Shown one piece after another: positions 6,131-8,983 of a DNA stretch of 8,983 bases. The notes below the pieces were generated by a model, which saw only the letters and a program-made list of their open reading frames with translations, did no database searches and had not been told where the DNA came from. The stretch comes from DASRTE01 sp035316885 (GTDB taxonomy: Bacteria; Actinomycetota; Actinomycetes; Jiangellales; Jiangellaceae). The stretch covers positions 1 through 8,983 of the forward strand of contig DATHII010000085.1 of the NCBI GenBank assembly GCA_035316885.1, given 5' to 3'. A program made the position numbers and the translations under genes. Position 1 is the first letter of the stretch. Every line of letters begins with the position of its first letter.

Positions 6131-6901
6131 ATGACAACACCAACGGGGGCCGGCACCCCTGACATGCCGAGACGAGCAAGCACCACCACGGCGGCCGGAG
6201 AAGACTCCGGAACGGTGAAGCAGGCCGCCGGCACCGCCACCGAGGAAGCCGGGCGTGTCGTCGATGTGGCGAAGGGCCAGGCGCAGGAGGTTGTGTCCGA
6301 GATCGGTGCGCAAGCCCGAGACCTGGTCGGCGAGTTGAAGACCCAGGTCCACGACCAGTCGATCAGCCAACGGGATCGCCTGGCGGACAACGTGCGCCGG
6401 TTCGGCGACGACCTGGAAAGCATGAGGCAGTCGACCGCCAGTTCCGGGCTCGCGACCGATCTGACCGGAATGCTGGCGACCCGGGCGCGGGAGGTCTCGA
6501 CTTACCTGGGCGAACACGAGCCCGGTGACCTGATCGAGGAGCTCCGGCGGTTCGCCAGACGGCGTCCCGGAGTCTTCCTCTTGGGTGCCGCCGTCGCGGG
6601 TGTCGTCGCCGGTCGCCTGACCCGCGGCGCGGCGAGCAGCGACTCGAGGTCGTCGAGTGGTTCCACGGGCCGGTACCGGGTGAGCCCGGACAGATCCACG
6701 TCCTCGCCGTCGGCGAGCAGGCCGTTGCAGGGCACGTCGCACGACGCCGTGGTCGGTGGATCCGGCGTGACGGTTGGGAGCCTGGGCACCCAGACCGCCA
6801 ACACCGCCTCGCGCGGCCAGAGGCGGGCTGCGTCGTCGGCAAGCACCTCCAGCGGGCTGCGTCCGGACGAGCCGCTACTCGGTGAAGAGGGGCGTCGATG
6901 A
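6131..6901 (+). CDS. Conserved hypothetical membrane-associated protein, amphipathic helix plus one membrane segment
   Basis: A 256-residue protein that I do not recognise as a named family. Residues 25-145 are rich in Ala, Glu, Gln, Asp, Arg and Val with a helical, amphipathic pattern, and coiled-coil or membrane-surface packing is likely. Residues 146-162 (PGVFLLGAAVAGVVAGR) form one hydrophobic segment with glycine-rich packing, preceded by RRFARRR, which suggests the N-terminal part stays inside. Residues 168-245 are a low-complexity Ser/Thr/Gly/Arg tail. The start is set by AGGAGG at 6120-6125, five bases before the ATG. It is the first gene of a three-gene set and overlaps the next start by ATGA. 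Similar small membrane-plus-helix proteins cluster with DUF3618 and holin-like genes in actinomycetes. A role in membrane stability or stress is inferred from that context only. Confidence 0.85.
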   Translation: MTTPTGAGTPDMPRRASTTTAAGEDSGTVKQAAGTATEEAGRVVDVAKGQAQEVVSEIGAQARDLVGELKTQVHDQSISQRDRLADNVRRFGDDLESMRQSTASSGLATDLTGMLATRAREVSTYLGEHEPGDLIEELRRFARRRPGVFLLGAAVAGVVAGRLTRGAASSDSRSSSGSTGRYRVSPDRSTSSPSASRPLQGTSHDAVVGGSGVTVGSLGTQTANTASRGQRRAASSASTSSGLRPDEPLLGEEGRR

Positions 6902-7329
6902 CCACGCCGTCGATGCCCGGTCCGACCGATAGGGACGCGCGTCCCGATGTCGAGGACCGGTCGCTGGGCGACATCGTCGGAGAGATCGCCGAGGACCTCA
7001 GCCGGCTCGTTCGCCAGGAGATCGACCTGGCCAAGACCGAGGCCAAGCAGGAGGTGACCAAGCTCGGCAAGGGTGCGGGCATGCTCGGCGGCGCCGGCCT
7101 CGCCGGTCACCTTCTTCTGCTGTTCGGGTCGGTCGCTCTCATGCTGGTCCTGGGCCGGGTCATGCCACTCGATCTCGCCGCGTTGATCGTCGCCGTGATC
7201 TGGGCGATCGTCGCCGCGGTGCTGGCCGCCACGGGTCGGCGTCAGCTCAAGTCGTTCGACCCCAAGCTCGAGACCACCACACAGACGCTGAAGGAGGATG
7301 TGCAATGGGCGAAGACACTCAAGGACTGA
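6898..7329 (+). CDS. Holin superfamily III-like (actinobacterial Holin-X) membrane protein
   Basis: A 143-residue protein with the layout of the Phage_holin_3_6 family. It has a polar N-terminus (1-22), then a charged amphipathic helix LGDIVGEIAEDLSRLVRQEIDLAKTEAK in segments (23-57), and two membrane helices at about 62-86 and 91-112 joined by a tight RVMPLD turn. A polar C-terminal helix (114-143) follows. Despite the family name, no lysis genes or phage genes are nearby, so it is more likely a host membrane protein than a phage holin. Related proteins in actinomycetes sit beside DUF3618 genes, as here. The ATG at 6898 overlaps the previous stop, with a purine-rich AGAGGGG upstream. Its own 3' end overlaps the next gene by 25 bases. 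Function is unknown; topology and family are well supported. Confidence 0.87.
   Translation: MTTPSMPGPTDRDARPDVEDRSLGDIVGEIAEDLSRLVRQEIDLAKTEAKQEVTKLGKGAGMLGGAGLAGHLLLLFGSVALMLVLGRVMPLDLAALIVAVIWAIVAAVLAATGRRQLKSFDPKLETTTQTLKEDVQWAKTLKD
7291..7297 (+). promoter_or_regulatory. Shine-Dalgarno site inside the holin-like gene, fixing the DUF3618 start
   Basis: AAGGAGG lies within the coding sequence of the holin-like gene, seven bases before the ATG at 7305. It supports a start that overlaps the upstream gene by 25 bases rather than a later start. Confidence 0.8.
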
Positions 7330-7883
7330 AACGAGACATCGAGGACACCCGGGGAGAGCTCACACGCGACGTCGACGCTCTGGCTGAGAAGGTCAGCCCG
7401 AGCCGCATCGTCGGCCGAAGCATGGAGCGCACGAGGGGGCAGCTGTCGAATGTGAAGGACCGGGTGATGGGGACCGCACAGGACGCCGCCGGCTCGGTCG
7501 GGGAAGGCGCCTCCTCCGCTGGTGAGACCGTGACCAGTACTGCGTCGGATGCGGCGGGAATCGTCAAGGAGAAGACGCAAGGGAACCCGCTAGCAGCCGG
7601 CCTGATCGTCTTCGGCGCCGGATGGCTGGTCTCGTCGCTGCTGCCGGCCAGCCAGAAGGAGGCGGGGTTGGCGTCCAAGGCCGTCGACACCGCCAAGGAG
7701 TACGGACAGCCGCTTGCGCGAGAGGCGGCCGATGTCGGCGGTGAGATCGGCCAGGGCATGAAGAGCCGGGCTCAAGAAGCCGTCGAGTCGGTGAAATCGA
7801 CCGCCGCCGAGGCCGCCTCGACGGTAACGGACGAAGGTCGCTCATCTGCGTCAACCGTGGCCGGCGAGGTCAAGTCCAGTTAG
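7305..7883 (+). CDS. DUF3618 domain protein with LEA-like helical tail
   Basis: A 192-residue protein. Residues 8-32 carry the DUF3618 signature, LKRDIEDTRGELTRDVDAL followed by AEKVSPSRI, an N-terminal helical motif found in many actinobacterial membrane proteins. Residues 40-92 are amphipathic and rich in Ala, Gly, Ser and Asp. Residues 94-113 form one membrane segment (NPLAAGLIVFGAGWLVSSLL). The rest (117-192) is an Ala/Glu/Lys/Ser-rich helix with LEA- or apolipoprotein-like spacing of small and charged residues (for example AQEAVESVKSTAAEAAS). This layout of amphipathic arm, single membrane helix and amphipathic arm mirrors the first gene of the set. The gene ends with TAG at 7881-7883, ten bases before the terminator hairpin. 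No biochemical function is known. A membrane-protective or scaffolding role is inference. Confidence 0.88.
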   Translation: MGEDTQGLKRDIEDTRGELTRDVDALAEKVSPSRIVGRSMERTRGQLSNVKDRVMGTAQDAAGSVGEGASSAGETVTSTASDAAGIVKEKTQGNPLAAGLIVFGAGWLVSSLLPASQKEAGLASKAVDTAKEYGQPLAREAADVGGEIGQGMKSRAQEAVESVKSTAAEAASTVTDEGRSSASTVAGEVKSS

Positions 7884-7892
7884 CTGACCCGA

Positions 7893-7939
7893 GACGTTAC
7901 GGCGCCCAGTCCCTCGGGGGGACTGGGCGCCGTGACGTC
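7893..7939 (+). terminator. Bidirectional hairpin terminator between convergent genes
   Basis: The arms 7893-7913 and 7919-7939 are inverted repeats of 21 bases with one T-G wobble (7898/7934) and a five-base loop (7914-7918). The core is GGCGCCCAGTCCC paired with GGGACTGGGCGCC. It lies ten bases past the DUF3618 stop and 18 bases past the end of the minus-strand YihY gene, so it can serve both. There is no T-tract on either side, which is common for actinobacterial terminators. Confidence 0.78.
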
Positions 7940-7957
7940 GGCCTAGAGCTCCGGTCC

Positions 7958-8947
7958 TCATCGGCTGCATGCGGCCGGCGCGACGGTTCCCTCATCGCCA
8001 GGGATCGAGTCGGCCTTCACCGCACCGCGCTGACCGAGCGGGCGCGGTTCGCCCTTGGTTGTGTCCTTGATGGTCTGCTGCTCCATCTCGGCGTTGACCT
8101 CCGCGCCGAGCAGCGTCGCATAGGCGCCCAACCACAGCCACAGGAGCAGGACGATCACGCCGGCAAGCGATCCATAGGTCTTGCCATAAGAGGCGAAGTT
8201 GTCGACGTAGACCGAGAAGCCGATCGACGCTACGACCCACAGGACGGTGGCCACGATGGCCCCGAACGACAGCCACCGGAACTTCGGCGCGTCCCGGTCC
8301 GGCGCCCACCGGTACAGCAGTGCGAGGGCTATCAGCACCACAACCACGAGCCCGAGCCAGCGCCCGACGTCGGCGACAGCTTCGACCCAGCCCGGCACGT
8401 CGAGGGCATCCAGGACCACGGGAATCGCCGCGACGAGTGCCACGGCGACGATCACGAACACGATCGCGCCCACCGTCATGCCGAGCGCCAGCGCCCTGCT
8501 CTTGACGAAGCCGCGCTTCTCCTTCTCGTCGTACGCGACGTTCACGGCGGTGATCAAGTTGCTGATGCCGCCGGATGCAGACCACAGTGCGAACCCCAGA
8601 GCGATCACGAGCCCGACACTCAGCGACCGCTCGGACGCGTTGGCCAACGTCGTCATCTGTTCGGACAGCAAGTCCTCGGCGCTGCTCGGCAGCGCCGACC
8701 CGAACGACTCGACCTGGTCTGCTACCTCATCGGCATCGCTGACCAGGCCGTAGATCATGACGATGGCGATCAGCGTCGGGACGAGTGCGAGGAACGCGTA
8801 GAAGGCGACTCCTGCGGACAGCAGCGGCACGCTATCCTCTTTCGACTCCTTCCAGGCACGTTTGACGATCTGGAACCACCCAGGACGAGGGATCTCACTC
8901 GGGCGGTCTGCCTCAACGCCGGGAACGGTCTGCGGATCGGGGTTCAT
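7958..8947 (-). CDS. YihY/BrkB-family inner membrane protein
   Basis: A 329-residue integral membrane protein of the YihY/virulence factor BrkB family. Numbered from the ATG at 8947, the N-terminal cytoplasmic part includes FQIVKRAWKES (25-35), which leads into the family motif SAGVAFYAFLALVPTL (44-59). Six membrane helices are visible at about 44-67, 109-126, 153-179, 196-212, 227-247 and 261-283. The last includes the hallmark YGSLAGVIVLLLWLWLG and ends LLGAEVNAE. The C-terminal 45 residues are polar. Family members were once annotated as ribonuclease BN, now regarded as wrong, and their true role is not settled. The ATG at 8947 has an AGG eight bases upstream. A GTG at 8956 is an alternative adding three residues. 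It converges on the three-gene membrane set across a shared terminator. Confidence 0.92.
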   Translation of the reverse strand: MNPDPQTVPGVEADRPSEIPRPGWFQIVKRAWKESKEDSVPLLSAGVAFYAFLALVPTLIAIVMIYGLVSDADEVADQVESFGSALPSSAEDLLSEQMTTLANASERSLSVGLVIALGFALWSASGGISNLITAVNVAYDEKEKRGFVKSRALALGMTVGAIVFVIVAVALVAAIPVVLDALDVPGWVEAVADVGRWLGLVVVVLIALALLYRWAPDRDAPKFRWLSFGAIVATVLWVVASIGFSVYVDNFASYGKTYGSLAGVIVLLLWLWLGAYATLLGAEVNAEMEQQTIKDTTKGEPRPLGQRGAVKADSIPGDEGTVAPAACSR

Positions 8948-8983
8948 ACGCCGCACCTACCCGATATCCCGAGGCGTACGCCG

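Noticed and set aside
8957..8981. GCGT-N15-GGGTAG on the minus strand upstream of the YihY gene as a SigB-like promoter
   Set aside because: The -10 is off consensus and would start transcription almost at the ATG. Too little upstream sequence is available to judge.

Overview
The window is high-GC DNA with strong codon bias and Shine-Dalgarno-led, tightly overlapping genes. It looks like the chromosome of an actinomycete. DUF3618, actinobacterial holin-like and MEDS-type proteins together fit a Pseudonocardiaceae-like host, but the genus is an inference from gene style only.

Region 1 (1-5416, + strand) is an operon of six genes, the first cut by the window edge. It encodes a glycosyltransferase (partial), a GT4 glycosyltransferase, GmhA (sedoheptulose-7-phosphate isomerase), HldE (heptose-7-phosphate kinase fused to heptose-1-phosphate nucleotidyltransferase), an SDR oxidoreductase and a GT9 heptosyltransferase-like enzyme. 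All five junctions are 4-base stop/start overlaps (four ATGA, one GTGA), so the set is probably translated as one coupled unit. The logic is synthesis of a nucleotide-activated heptose (GmhA, then HldE) and its transfer by the glycosyltransferases into a glycan or metabolite. Heptose pathways are classically tied to Gram-negative LPS, so the product in a Gram-positive-type host is the main open question here. GmhB and HldD, needed to finish the textbook pathway, are not in the window.

Region 2 (5417-6130) has no intact gene. It holds a decayed MEDS/HATPase anti-sigma-type regulator: the N-terminus is missing, there are two frameshifts, and two internal segments appear deleted. It is followed by a short spacer with a possible stress-sigma (SigB/SigF-like) promoter.

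Region 3 (6131-7883, + strand) is a three-gene set of small membrane-associated proteins with long amphipathic helices: a conserved hypothetical with one membrane segment, a holin-superfamily-III-like two-TM protein and a DUF3618 protein. They overlap one another and probably act together at the membrane, perhaps in envelope stress. A 21-bp hairpin (7893-7939) separates them from a convergent YihY/BrkB six-TM protein on the minus strand (7958-8947), whose start lies near the right edge. No tRNA, rRNA, CRISPR array or insertion sequence was seen.
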